Positions 24,609 through 33,115 of a stretch of 64,000 nucleotides of DNA are shown one piece after another. The notes beneath the pieces are model-generated. The model saw nothing but the letters and a program-made list of their open reading frames with translations. It was not told the origin of the DNA and did no database searches. Made by a program: the position numbers and the translations under genes. How positions within the stretch are numbered: position 1 is the first letter of the stretch; every line of letters begins with the position of its first letter. The DNA is from Burkholderia sp. SRS-W-2-2016 (lineage in GTDB: Bacteria; Pseudomonadota; Gammaproteobacteria; Burkholderiales; Burkholderiaceae): the NCBI RefSeq assembly GCF_001931485.1, contig NZ_MSDV01000038.1, positions 1 to 64,000 of the forward strand. The letters are read 5' to 3'.

Positions 24609-25438
24609 TCGTCACCGTTCAAGGCAAAGCCGCCTACGCCTACACCGGCGGCAAATCCTTCGACGCGAACCTGCCGACCGCGGTGTTCATCCACGGCGCC
24701 GAGCACGACCACAGCGTGTGGGCGCTGCAAAGCCGCTACTTCGCGCATCACGGCTTCGGCGTGCTGGCGGTCGATCTGCCGGGCCATCGACGCAGCGCCG
24801 GCCCCGCGCTCACGAGCGTGGGCGCGCTGGCCGACTGGCTCGCCGCGCTGCTCGACGCGCTCGGCGTGGCGCGGGCGTTCGTCGCCGGTCACAGCATGGG
24901 CTCGCTGGTCGCACTCGATTTCGCCGGCCGCTACCCGCAGCGAGCAACGCATCTCGCATTGCTCGCGACCGCGTTGCCGATGAGCGTGTCCGACGCGCTG
25001 CTCGACGCCGCGCTCGAGCGCGAGCCCGAAGCGATCGGCATGGTCAACCAGTGGTCGCATTCGACGCTTGCCGCGAAGCCGTCGTGCCCCGGCCCCGGCT
25101 TCTGGCTGCGCGGGATGAACCAGCGGCTGATGGAGCACGTCGCGGCAAGCGGCGAGCCGCATCTGTTTCACACCGACTTCACCGCCTGCCACCAATACGC
25201 GGACGGTCTGGAGCGCGCGGCTCAGGTGAAGTGCGCGACGCGTTTGATCATCGGCCGCCGCGATGCGATGACGCCGCCGCGCGCCGCGCGAGCGCTGGCC
25301 GACGCGCTCGCGCAAGCCGGCGTCGCGGTCGATACCGTGACGCTCGACGCCGGCCACGCGCTGATGACCGAACAACCCGACGCGACGCTCGACGCGCTGT
25401 TCAGCTTCGCGTCAAAAGCGCCGCGTGAAGCGCGCTAA
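24605..25438 (+). CDS. Alpha/beta hydrolase coupled to metY
   Basis: A 277-residue alpha/beta hydrolase. The oxyanion motif is VFIHGAEHDHSVW, the nucleophile elbow is AGHSMGSLVALDFAGRYP with Ser near residue 99, the acid is in LIIGRRDAMTPP, and the catalytic His is in LDAGHALMTEQPD. It starts inside the stop codon of the preceding PLP-enzyme gene. The arrangement suggests a shared pathway step, perhaps handling an O-acyl homoserine by-product, but that is speculation. No signal peptide. Confidence 0.85.
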   Translation: MIVTVQGKAAYAYTGGKSFDANLPTAVFIHGAEHDHSVWALQSRYFAHHGFGVLAVDLPGHRRSAGPALTSVGALADWLAALLDALGVARAFVAGHSMGSLVALDFAGRYPQRATHLALLATALPMSVSDALLDAALEREPEAIGMVNQWSHSTLAAKPSCPGPGFWLRGMNQRLMEHVAASGEPHLFHTDFTACHQYADGLERAAQVKCATRLIIGRRDAMTPPRAARALADALAQAGVAVDTVTLDAGHALMTEQPDATLDALFSFASKAPREAR

Positions 25439-25751
25439 ACGCGCGCTAAATACTCGCTGTATCGCAGCCGGCTGCGGACCGCGAATGGCAGCGCACAGTA
25501 CGCGCCGCTGATCGTCACGGACTGTCAGAAAATTGCCTGAGAAACGTCGCTGAAGGCGCGCCGCAACACCACCGCACGGGGCCACGATAGCCGCGCCGGA
25601 TGCGCCGCGCCATCGGCCGAACGGCCAGCTTGCAGCGCGCTGACGATCGCCGGACAATGACAGAAGCCCGCCGTTTTCCGCCCATACGCGACGGCAAACA
25701 ACGAACCCATCGAGCCGCATCCATCAGCAGCGCCCAGACCCGGAGGCCATC
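25439..25751. other. Intergenic, nothing recognised
   Basis: This 313-bp gap between the hydrolase gene and the DUF962 gene holds no plausible coding region, tRNA or strong hairpin. A short CGCGCTAAA direct repeat occurs right after the hydrolase stop. The DUF962 gene has a GGAGG ribosome-binding site at its right edge. Confidence 0.5.
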
Positions 25752-26072
25752 ATGGCTCACACCGCGCATACCGATCACTTCGCGAGCTTCGCGGAGTTTT
25801 ATCCGTACTACCTGAGCGAACATGGAAATATCGTGTCGCGGCGCCTGCACTTCGTCGGCTCGCTCGGCGTGATCGGCTGTCTGGCGATGGCGCTCGCCAC
25901 CGGCAACTGGCTGTGGCTACCGGCGGCGGTGGTCTGCGGCTACGGCTTTGCATGGGTCGGCCACTTCTTCTTCGAGAAGAACAAACCGGCCACCTTCCGC
26001 CATCCGTTCTACAGCCTGATGGGCGACTGGGTGATGTTCAAGGACATCTGCACAGGGAAGATTTCGTTGTAG
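25752..26072 (+). CDS. DUF962 / Mpo1-like membrane protein
   Basis: A 106-residue protein of the DUF962 family. It has SFAEFYPYYLSEHGNIVSRRLHFVGS (residues 11-36), two adjacent hydrophobic segments (GVIGCLAMALATGNWLWLPAAVVCGYGFAWVGHFFFEKN), and the conserved HPFYSLMGDWVMFKD near the end. The pattern of His residues (HG, RRLHF, GHFF, HP) matches the yeast homologue Mpo1, an iron-dependent dioxygenase of 2-hydroxy fatty acids. Whether bacterial members share this activity is unsettled. A good GGAGG RBS precedes the ATG. Confidence 0.88.
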   Translation: MAHTAHTDHFASFAEFYPYYLSEHGNIVSRRLHFVGSLGVIGCLAMALATGNWLWLPAAVVCGYGFAWVGHFFFEKNKPATFRHPFYSLMGDWVMFKDICTGKISL

Positions 26073-26121
26073 TTCTGCCGACGGGCCGCGCCGCGCTCGA
26101 GCGGCGGCAGCGCCCGCCCCT

Positions 26122-27423
26122 TCACGCCGCCTGATGCGGCATCGAGGCGGCCGCCTGCTCGCTGTCGCCGGCGCGCGCCGCCTTCGCCGCGGCCCGCGCG
26201 GCGAGCAACGCGGCCAGCGTCACCCGCAGCTTGTCGTTATCGAGCGACGCCAGCAGCATGTCGGCGTCCACCCGCGTCGAGTCGAGTTCCAGTTGATACG
26301 TGAGTTCCGCGCGGTCGATCACGAACAGGTCGAACAGCCGCTGCACCGTCACCTGCGCCGGGTTCGCGATCAGCACGAAGTGCGGACCGGTGCGGTCCTC
26401 CTCCAGCCGCGCAATCCATTCGATGTCCTCCAGCTGTTGCAGCAGCATCAGCGTCGTGTCCTTGTCGCGGCGAAGCATGCGCGCGAGTTCGGGCATCGTG
26501 TAGCCGCGCTTGCCGGCTTCGCGCGCTTCGCACAGACGCGCGAGCAGCTCCAGCGAATCGAACAGATTGCTGCCGTTGAAGACCGGCCGGTGAAACTGGC
26601 CGATACGAATAGCCGGCAGCGCCGACGCGATCATCGCGCCGGTCAGCGTGATGAACCAGCACAGATACACCCACAGCAGGAACAGCGGCACCGCGGCGAA
26701 CGCGCCGTATACGGCGGTGTAAGTGGGGATGCGGCGCACGTAGTAACCGAAGCCGCGCTTCGCGAGTTCGAACGCGACCGCGGCGATCACGCCGCCGACC
26801 ACCGCATCGCGCCATTCGACGCGCGTGTTGGGCAAATAAACGTAAAGAATCGTGAACGCGAGCACCGTCAGCGGCAACGTCGCGCTCGCGAGCGCCCATT
26901 CGATCAGCGGCGTGATGCGCTGAGCGGCCGAGAAGGTCATGGACTGGGTGAACAGGTAGGACGAGATCGACAGACTCACGCCGATCAGGATCGGGCCGAG
27001 CGTGATGATCGCCCAGTAGACGAGGACGCGCTGCGCGACCGGCCGCGCCTTGCGCACGCGCCAGATCACGTTGAACGCGGATTCCACGGTCATCATCGTC
27101 ATCACCGCGGTGACGAACAGCACGATCATGCCGATCGTGGTCAGCCCTTTGGCCTTCGCGGCGAACTCGTTCAGATATCTGAAAATCTGGTCGTTCAGCT
27201 GCGCGGGCATCAGGTGATCGGCGAGAAAGAACTGCAGCGACGCCTGGAACGAACTGAAGATCGGAAACGCGGTGAACAGCGCGAACGCCACCGTGGCGAG
27301 CGGCACCAGCGAGAGCATCGTCGTAAACGTCAGGCTGCCTGCCACCTGTGGAATCCGGTCCTCACCGATGCGTTGCGCGGCGAATTGCGCAAGCCGTTTG
27401 AGCGTGTCGAGATCGAAACGCAT
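26122..27423 (-). CDS. YihY/virulence factor BrkB family membrane protein
   Basis: A 433-residue integral membrane protein of the YihY family. The N-terminal signature RIGEDRIPQVAGSLTFTTMLSLVPLATVAFALF (residues 17-50) is followed by about six transmembrane segments up to residue 265. The remaining 150 residues form a cytosolic tail containing a winged-helix-like stretch (GYTMPELARMLRRDKDTTLMLLQQLEDIEWIARLEEDRTGPHFVLIANP). That tail is absent from short family members but common in betaproteobacteria. The function is unknown; it is not an RNase BN despite old annotations. Divergent from the WrbA-like gene. Confidence 0.9.
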   Translation of the reverse strand: MRFDLDTLKRLAQFAAQRIGEDRIPQVAGSLTFTTMLSLVPLATVAFALFTAFPIFSSFQASLQFFLADHLMPAQLNDQIFRYLNEFAAKAKGLTTIGMIVLFVTAVMTMMTVESAFNVIWRVRKARPVAQRVLVYWAIITLGPILIGVSLSISSYLFTQSMTFSAAQRITPLIEWALASATLPLTVLAFTILYVYLPNTRVEWRDAVVGGVIAAVAFELAKRGFGYYVRRIPTYTAVYGAFAAVPLFLLWVYLCWFITLTGAMIASALPAIRIGQFHRPVFNGSNLFDSLELLARLCEAREAGKRGYTMPELARMLRRDKDTTLMLLQQLEDIEWIARLEEDRTGPHFVLIANPAQVTVQRLFDLFVIDRAELTYQLELDSTRVDADMLLASLDNDKLRVTLAALLAARAAAKAARAGDSEQAAASMPHQAA

Positions 27424-27551
27424 CCTGGACAACAAACCTGCCTCCTTGCTCCCTGAAGCGCTGATTGCGCAACGCTGATTCTGGACTGCGGGCACCGCGC
27501 GCGACACCTGGCCGAACGGCCAGCAGTGGCCTGTGCAGCGGACCGAACCCC

Positions 27552-27557
27552 TATAAT
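27552..27557 (+). promoter_or_regulatory. Possible -10 element of the WrbA-like gene
   Basis: A perfect TATAAT lies 21 bp before the start codon on the + strand, without a convincing -35 hexamer at 17-bp spacing. It would give a very short leader. Confidence 0.35.
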
Positions 27558-27578
27558 ACCCGTTCACCGATGAGGCCT

Positions 27579-28181
27579 ATGAAAGACATTCTCGTGCTTT
27601 ATTACAGCCGTCACGGCGCCACTCGCGAGCTCGCGCTGGCGATCGCGCACGGCGTCGACAGCGTCCCCGGCATGCAGGCGCGCGTGCGCACCGTGCCGGC
27701 GGTTTCCACGGTCTGCGAGGCGAGCGAGCCGGACATTCCCGCCGAAGGCCCCCCGTACGTCGAACTGCGCGATCTCGAGGAATGCGCGGGCCTCGCGCTC
27801 GGTTCGCCGACCCGCTTCGGCAACATGGCGGCCGCGCTCAAATACTTTCTCGACGGCACCACGCCGCAGTGGCTGGCGGGCGCGCTGTCGGGCAAACCGG
27901 CTTGCGTGTTCACGTCGACCGGCAGCCTGCACGGCGGCCAGGAATCCACCTTGCTGTCGATGATGCTGCCGCTGCTCCATCACGGCATGCTGATCGTCGG
28001 CATCCCCTATACCGAGAGCGTGCTGTCCACCACGCAAACCGGCGGCACGCCGTACGGCGCGTCGCATTTCGCGCGTGCGGGCAGCGCCGCGCAAGGCATC
28101 TCGGCCGACGAGCGCACGCTGGCCGTTGCGCTCGGCGCACGCGTCGCGCGCACCGCCGCGTCGATGAGCGAGCGGCCGTGA
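27579..28181 (+). CDS. NAD(P)H:quinone oxidoreductase, WrbA-like flavoprotein
   Basis: A 200-residue flavodoxin-fold protein. The FMN phosphate loop is YYSRHGATRELALAIAHG (residues 8-25), the second FMN loop is LGSPTRFGNMAAALKYFLDGT, and STGSLHGGQESTLLSMMLPLLHHGM is the WrbA-type signature. It should carry out two-electron reduction of quinones in the cytosol. The start MKDILVLYYS gives the family length; an earlier in-frame ATG three codons upstream is possible. Its stop overlaps the GTG start of the DUF2069 gene. Confidence 0.92.
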   Translation: MKDILVLYYSRHGATRELALAIAHGVDSVPGMQARVRTVPAVSTVCEASEPDIPAEGPPYVELRDLEECAGLALGSPTRFGNMAAALKYFLDGTTPQWLAGALSGKPACVFTSTGSLHGGQESTLLSMMLPLLHHGMLIVGIPYTESVLSTTQTGGTPYGASHFARAGSAAQGISADERTLAVALGARVARTAASMSERP

Positions 28182-28693
28182 GCGGCGCGCCGCCGGATTC
28201 GCCAACGGGCGGCAACGGCGCCGAGGCGCGATATGCGCGTGCCGCGGAAGCAGTGCCAGCCGGTAGCAATGCGCCGTTGCACGCAACCGCCCCACCCGTG
28301 CAACCGAAAACCGCCGCCGCGCTGCTCGCCGCTTTCACGCTGGTCGCGATGATCGTGCTCGCGATCGCGTGGGAATGGTGGCTCGCGCCGTTGCGCCCCG
28401 GCGGCTCGTTGCTGGTGCTCAAGGCGTTGCCGCTGCTCAGCGCGCTGCCGGGCGTATGGCGCCGCCGGCTTTACACGCTGCAATGGGCGTCGATGCTGAT
28501 CCTGCTGTACTTCGCCGAGGGCGTCGTGCGCGGCTGGAGCGATTTCGGACTGAGCGCGCGACTCGGCTGGCTGCAAGCCGCGCTTGCGGTGATCTTTTTC
28601 GCGAGTACGCTCGCCTATGTGGGACCGTTCAAGCGCGCGGCGAAACGAGCGGCCAAACAGTCCGCCGCGGCTGCTAACCATGACGCGCGCTGA
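28178..28693 (+). CDS. DUF2069 membrane protein (GTG start)
   Basis: A 171-residue protein starting at a GTG inside the stop of the preceding gene (GTGA overlap). After a disordered Ala/Pro-rich stretch of about 45 residues come four hydrophobic segments: LLAAFTLVAMIVLAIAWEWW, LLVLKALPLLSALPG, LQWASMLILLYFAEGVV and LGWLQAALAVIFFASTLAYV. This is the DUF2069 pattern. It is a small inner-membrane protein of unknown function, usually found next to a WrbA-like gene in Burkholderiales, as here. The basic C-terminus is probably cytosolic. Confidence 0.82.
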   Translation: MSGAPPDSPTGGNGAEARYARAAEAVPAGSNAPLHATAPPVQPKTAAALLAAFTLVAMIVLAIAWEWWLAPLRPGGSLLVLKALPLLSALPGVWRRRLYTLQWASMLILLYFAEGVVRGWSDFGLSARLGWLQAALAVIFFASTLAYVGPFKRAAKRAAKQSAAAANHDAR

Positions 28694-28729
28694 GCCACCC
28701 ATCACAAGCCCCGACTTTTCGACTGCCCC

Positions 28730-30148
28730 ATGACCGACACCGCCTTCCTCACTGCCTGCCGCGACGCCATCGGCGCATCCCACGTACTGACCGACCCGCA
28801 CGACACCGCGCCCTACCTGACCGACTGGCGCCGCCGCTATGCCGGTGCGGCCTGTGCGGTACTGTGCCCGGCCAACGCCGACGAAACCGCCGCGCTCGTC
28901 AAACTCGCGGCCGCGCATCGCGTCGCGCTGGTGCCGCAGGGCGGCAACACCGGCCTCGCGGGCGGCGCGACGCCCGACGCGAGCGGCGCGCAGGCGGTGC
29001 TCAGTCTGCGTCGTCTGAACCGGGTGCGCGACATCGATCCGCACAACAACACGATCACCGTCGAAGCCGGCGTGATCCTCGCCGACGTGCAGAAGCACGC
29101 GGAAGCGGCCGGCCGGCTGTTTCCGCTGAGCCTCGCCGCCGAAGGCAGTTGCACGATCGGCGGCAATCTGTCGACCAACGCGGGCGGCACCGGCGTGCTG
29201 CGCTACGGCAACACCCGCGAGCTGTGTCTCGGCCTCGAAGTCGTGACGCCGCAAGGCGAGTTGTGGGACGGTCTGCGCGGACTGCGCAAGGACAACACCG
29301 GCTACGATCTGCGCGACCTGTTCATCGGCGCGGAAGGCACGCTCGGCGTGATCACCGCGGCGGTGCTGAAACTGCATCCGCAGCCGGCCGCGCGCGTCAC
29401 CGCGCTCGCCGCGCTCGCGTCGCCGCATGCGGCGCTCGATTTCCTCGCGCTCGCGCAACGCGTCGCCGGACCGTTGCTGACCGGCTTCGAGCTGATGTCG
29501 GATTTCTGTCTGCGCCTCGTCGGCCGGCATTTCGAACAGATGCGCTACCCGTTCGCCGAACCGCACGCGCAGGTCGTGCTGCTCGAACTGTCGGACAGCG
29601 AAAGCGAAGCGCACGCGCGCACGCTGTTCGAGTCGATGATGGAAACCGCGCTCGAACAGGGGCTGGTCGAAGACGCGGTGGTCGCGGAAAACCTCGCGCA
29701 GTCGCGCGCGTTCTGGAATCTGCGCGAGCACATTCCGCTCGCGCAGGCCGAGGAAGGGCTGAACATCAAGCACGACATCGCGGTGCCGATCTCGCGCATC
29801 GGCCACTTCATCGAGACCACCGACGCCGCGGTCGCGCAAGCGGCGCCGGGCGCGCGGATGGTCACCTTCGGCCATCTCGGCGACGGCAATCTGCACTACA
29901 ACGTGCAGGCGCCGGAGGGCGTCGATGCGAAGGCGTTTCTGCAGCAGTACCAAAGCCCGATCAACCGGATCGTCTACGACAGCGTGCACGCGCATCGCGG
30001 CAGCATCAGCGCGGAACACGGTCTCGGCCAGCTGAAAATCGACGAGGCCGCGCACTACAAGCAGGACGTCGAGGTGCGCATGATGCGCGCGATCAAGGCC
30101 ACGCTCGATCCGCTGAACCTGATGAATCCGGGTAAGGTGCTACGCTGA
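28730..30148 (+). CDS. FAD-binding oxidoreductase (D-2-hydroxyacid dehydrogenase type)
   Basis: A 472-residue protein of the GlcD/D2HGDH family. The N-terminal PCMH FAD domain (about 40-215) has VPQGGNTGLAGGATPDASGAQAVLSL and EGSCTIGGNLSTNAGGTGVLRYGNTRELCLGLEVV. The C-terminal FAD-oxidase domain has the metal/substrate motif FGHLGDGNLHYNVQAP and the end signature RGSISAEHGLGQLKIDEAAHYK. It oxidises a D-2-hydroxy acid (lactate, 2-hydroxyglutarate or similar) and feeds electrons to a carrier; the specific substrate is unknown. It follows the DUF2069 gene by 36 bp and may be co-transcribed. Confidence 0.9.
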   Translation: MTDTAFLTACRDAIGASHVLTDPHDTAPYLTDWRRRYAGAACAVLCPANADETAALVKLAAAHRVALVPQGGNTGLAGGATPDASGAQAVLSLRRLNRVRDIDPHNNTITVEAGVILADVQKHAEAAGRLFPLSLAAEGSCTIGGNLSTNAGGTGVLRYGNTRELCLGLEVVTPQGELWDGLRGLRKDNTGYDLRDLFIGAEGTLGVITAAVLKLHPQPAARVTALAALASPHAALDFLALAQRVAGPLLTGFELMSDFCLRLVGRHFEQMRYPFAEPHAQVVLLELSDSESEAHARTLFESMMETALEQGLVEDAVVAENLAQSRAFWNLREHIPLAQAEEGLNIKHDIAVPISRIGHFIETTDAAVAQAAPGARMVTFGHLGDGNLHYNVQAPEGVDAKAFLQQYQSPINRIVYDSVHAHRGSISAEHGLGQLKIDEAAHYKQDVEVRMMRAIKATLDPLNLMNPGKVLR

Positions 30149-30332
30149 TAAACCGGTGCCCGCTCACGTTTGGCGCGGGCATCCAGGATCGCCGGCGCGG
30201 CTGGCGGATATGAGTCGGCGCCTGTTCACGCCACACGCGGGCGCCTCGGGCCGCCGGCATGGCCGACGGATCATCGTTTAACTCAACGAGCCTGCGCGCT
30301 GCCGCGTGCGGGCATTTGCAGGAGTCGCGTCC

Positions 30333-31139
30333 GTGAAGATTCGCGTGCTGTCCGATCTGCATCTGGAAAACGACGAGCCTGAGTTGATCCCGCATGCGCA
30401 GGCCGATCTGATCGTGCTGGCCGGCGACATCCACAATCATGCGGCCGGTCCGCGCTGGGCCGCGCAGGCATTCGACGGCCAGGTGCCGGTCGTCTACGTG
30501 CCGGGCAATCACGAGTATTACGACGGCGAGTTCGGCGCGCTCGAACGCGCGCTCTTCGACGCGGCCGATCAGGTCGACAACGTGCACGTGCTGAACAACG
30601 CGGCGCTGGTCGATCCGCACGGTCGCTGGCGTGTGCTCGGCACGACCTTGTGGACCGACTTCGCGCTGTACGGCGCGATGCCCGCCGAACTCGATATCTC
30701 GATCGATGCCGCGCGCCACGTGATGCTCGATTATCTCGGGCTGATCCAGATGAACTGGCCGCACGACACGCACGACGCGACGCGCGACTTCACGCCCGCC
30801 GACTCACTCGCACTGCACCGGCATGCGCGCGCGTGGCTCGAAGCCGAACTCGCGAAGCCGTTCGCCGGGCAGACGATCGTGGTCACGCATCACGCGCCGC
30901 ATCGGTTGAGTCTGGCCGAGCGCTATGCGTTGGACCGCGTGTCGGCCGGCTTCGTCAATCATCTGCCGGAACTCGTGCGCCCGCCTGTCGCGCTGTGGAT
31001 TCACGGCCACACGCATACGTCGTTCGATTATGTGGTCGACGGCACGCGCGTCGTCTGCAATCCGCGCGGCTATTTCGACCGGCGCACGGGTCAGTGGGAA
31101 AATCCGCAGTTTGCGTGGGATAAGGTCGTCGAGATCTGA
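30333..31139 (+). CDS. Calcineurin-like metallophosphoesterase (GTG start)
   Basis: A 268-residue protein with the full set of metallophosphoesterase motifs: SDLHLE (residues 7-12), LAGDIHNH (about 32-39), PGNHEYY (about 61-67), VVTHHAPH, and WIHGHTHTSFDYVVDG near the end. These ligate two metal ions. The substrate is not predictable. The GTG at VKIRVLSDLHL was chosen because it has a GGAG Shine-Dalgarno nine bases upstream and begins exactly at the first strand of the fold. No signal peptide. Confidence 0.87.
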   Translation: MKIRVLSDLHLENDEPELIPHAQADLIVLAGDIHNHAAGPRWAAQAFDGQVPVVYVPGNHEYYDGEFGALERALFDAADQVDNVHVLNNAALVDPHGRWRVLGTTLWTDFALYGAMPAELDISIDAARHVMLDYLGLIQMNWPHDTHDATRDFTPADSLALHRHARAWLEAELAKPFAGQTIVVTHHAPHRLSLAERYALDRVSAGFVNHLPELVRPPVALWIHGHTHTSFDYVVDGTRVVCNPRGYFDRRTGQWENPQFAWDKVVEI

Positions 31140-31382
31140 CGCGTCCCGGGTACGAAGCCGGGCGAATGCCGGTTCGCTCGCAGCGTGAGAGGAACACGCG
31201 AATTGCGCGGAGCCGCGCAGCGTGGTGTCGGAGACAAGTGCCGCGCTCGTCGCCCGCCTGACAAAGGCGGCAACCGCTCAGCACTCAAAAAAAGAACCAG
31301 TCTGAAACGACATGCGCGAGATGCGCATGACTTCACTTCGCCAATCTATTCGCGCGCGGCCCACGGACCCCGCGCGTTCAGT

Positions 31383-31535
31383 TCAACGCTCGCGCCGCCG
31401 CGCATCCGGCCGCTCGATCTTGATCGGCACCAGTTGCGGCTGCTGTTCGCGCATCCGGCGCAGCAGATCGCGCGACGCGGCGATGCCGATCAGTCCAAAC
31501 ATAACGGCCACGCCGATCATCAGATGCGTATCCAT
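31383..31535 (-). CDS. Small single-pass membrane protein (50 residues)
   Basis: A short frame reading MDTHLMIGVAVMFGLIGIAAS, then DLLRRMREQQPQLVPIKIERPDARRRER and a stop. One hydrophobic helix (about residues 5-21) is followed by a basic cytosolic tail, and AAGGA lies 10 bases before the ATG. The Shine-Dalgarno, the membrane helix followed by positive residues, and the clean ORF suggest a real small gene. No family was recognised. It lies alone between the metallophosphoesterase gene (+) and the LysR gene (-). Confidence 0.55.
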   Translation of the reverse strand: MDTHLMIGVAVMFGLIGIAASRDLLRRMREQQPQLVPIKIERPDARRRER

Positions 31536-31771
31536 GAATTTGTCGTCCTTCAGTGGTTGCGAGGTGCCGAACGGCGGTGAATCGGCGCGAGCGCTTGCTT
31601 AAGCGTAAGCGGCGGCGCGTGAACGACACGTTAGCAAATCGACCGCGCCCGAACAGTAAGGAAGTGTTGCGACGCGACGCGGATGTAACAGCCTGTCACG
31701 CGGCGGGTCGCTCGAACGTCAAGCTTTGCAAGCACCACCGCGCGGCAGGACCGCGGCTCGGGAACGTGAAC

Positions 31772-32710
31772 TCAGGAGCGCGCGAACTGCCGCAATTCCG
31801 CCTGGTCCGCCGCGAGCGTGGACGGCAGCTCGTCGCGCAGGAATTCCACCCACGTGCGGATCTTCGCATCGAGATACTGGCGCGACGCGTACAGCGCATA
31901 CAGGTTCATTTCCTGCGACGTGTACTCGGGCAGCAGCCACACGAGCTTGCCGCTGCGCAAACCGCTGATCGCCGAATAGATCGGAATCAGCGCGATGCCC
32001 ATGCCCTGCGAGACCGCTCCGACCATCGCCTCGGCAACGTTCACCTGAAACTTCGTTGCGCCGAGCGCGATGACTTCCTCGCCGTTCGGGCCGTCGAAGG
32101 TCCATTTGTCCGGCGGGTACACCGGCGAGACCATTTGCAGGCAGGTGTGCTGCGCGAGGTCGGACGGCGTCAGCGGCACGCCGTGGCGCTCCAGATAGTC
32201 CGGCGACGCGCACGCGATGCTGAACGCGCTGCCCAGCCGCTGCGACACCAGCCCCGAATCCGGCAGGCCGGTCGCGAGCGTCAGCGACACGTCGAAGCCT
32301 TCGTCGAGCAGATCCGGCATGCGCTGCGCGAGCGTCAGCTCGATGTGCACGTCCGGATAGCGGTCCTGGTAGCGGCCCACGGCCGGCACCACGTAGTGCT
32401 GGCCGAAGCTCGTCATCGCGTGGACCTTGAGCTTGCCGGACGGGCGCGCATGCGCGTCGCTGGCCTCGGCCTCCGCCTGGTCCACGTACGCGAGAATCTG
32501 CTCGCAGCGTTGCAGATAGCGCTCGCCGGCCTCGGTGAGCGCGATGCGGCGCGTGGTCCGGTTCAGCAGCCGGGTGCGCAGATGCGCCTCCAGATCGGAG
32601 ACTGCGCGCGACGCGTAGGCCGTCGTCGTATTCAGATGCTGCGCGGCGCCCGTGAAGCTGCCGGCTTCGACGACCCGGACGAAAACGCGCATGTTTTGAA
32701 GCGTGTCCAT
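31772..32710 (-). CDS. LysR family regulator (AaeR-like by context)
   Basis: A 312-residue LysR-type regulator. The N-terminal winged HTH spans residues 1-60 (MDTLQNMRVFVRVVEAGSFTGAAQHLNTTTAYASRAVSDLEAHLRTRLLNRTTRRIALTEAG), followed by a linker helix and a periplasmic-binding-like effector domain (about 90-300). It is divergent from the efflux operon at 33116-38156, whose FUSC, DUF1656 and HlyD genes match the AaeB-AaeX-AaeA set. AaeR, the regulator of that set in E. coli, is also LysR-type, so this protein probably controls the operon in response to an aromatic acid. Hairpin repeats lie just upstream. Confidence 0.92.
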   Translation of the reverse strand: MDTLQNMRVFVRVVEAGSFTGAAQHLNTTTAYASRAVSDLEAHLRTRLLNRTTRRIALTEAGERYLQRCEQILAYVDQAEAEASDAHARPSGKLKVHAMTSFGQHYVVPAVGRYQDRYPDVHIELTLAQRMPDLLDEGFDVSLTLATGLPDSGLVSQRLGSAFSIACASPDYLERHGVPLTPSDLAQHTCLQMVSPVYPPDKWTFDGPNGEEVIALGATKFQVNVAEAMVGAVSQGMGIALIPIYSAISGLRSGKLVWLLPEYTSQEMNLYALYASRQYLDAKIRTWVEFLRDELPSTLAADQAELRQFARS

Positions 32711-32722
32711 ACCCTTTCCTTT

Positions 32723-32905
32723 GTCGACCCGGAGTTGGCGCTTTAGCGCTTACTCCGGTCCCATGCAACTCGCGTTGCGGTCGACCCGGAGTTGGCGCTT
32801 TAGCGCTTACTCCGGTCCCATGCAAAGCTCCTTATTCCGGTCCCATGCAAGTGGTTGCGGTCGCCCCGGAGTTAGCGGTTTACCGCCCTACTCCGGTCCC
32901 TGGCA
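32723..32905. repeat. Tandem hairpin repeats (three copies plus a fragment)
   Basis: A unit of about 45 bp recurs at 32723-32767, 32780-32825 and 32859-32905, with a partial copy at 32832-32850. The first two are almost identical at a 57-bp period. Each holds a hairpin: CCGGAGT pairs with ACTCCGG, and inside it four more pairs close a TTTA loop. In the third copy the inner stem is GCGG/CCGC instead of GCGC/GCGC, a compensatory change that keeps pairing. Each unit ends in GGTCCCATGCAA or a variant. They lie in the presumed leader of the LysR gene. Confidence 0.85.
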
Positions 32906-33072
32906 ACCCCGTCGCATCGAGCCCCCAAAGCGCTTTCACGCCTCTTCTCGCCCTTTGCAACAGAATTGCGATTAATCGGCGGCGATTGTTACACGATTCG
33001 CAAAGGCAATTATCTCACGCTTTGTAAAAATGCCTTGCACCTTTACCGGTTATTCCCCAATCGATCGAAAAA

Positions 33073-33078
33073 TATAAT
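33073..33078 (+). promoter_or_regulatory. Candidate -10 of efflux operon
   Basis: A perfect TATAAT lies 37 bp before the GTG start of the outer-membrane factor gene. The hexamer at 17-bp spacing is TTATTC, a poor -35, which is common for LysR-activated promoters. The CAAAG-N14-CTTTG inverted repeat is about 50 bp upstream. Confidence 0.45.
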
Positions 33079-33115
33079 TGCGCACAAGCATCTATAGTCA
33101 ATTTTGGAGGAAATC

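Larger units (their letters stand above)
32711..33115. other. Divergent regulatory region of LysR gene and efflux operon
   Basis: A 405-bp gap. The left half holds the hairpin repeats. The right half (32,950-33,100) is A+T-rich and is the likely control region of the efflux operon. It contains an inverted repeat CAAAG-N14-CTTTG at 33001-33024, of the size of LysR-type binding sites, and a TATAAT at 33073-33078. No gene was seen. Confidence 0.55.

Noticed and set aside
31719..32825. A minus-strand frame beginning with repeated GTGVSAKAPTPGR peptides before the LysR gene
   Set aside because: It is out of frame with the LysR protein and its start is the translated hairpin repeat; the LysR start at 32710 explains the region.
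32723..32905. Possible CRISPR array
   Set aside because: Only three units, with 12- to 33-bp separations that are short and partly similar, and no cas genes nearby; the units are hairpin repeats.
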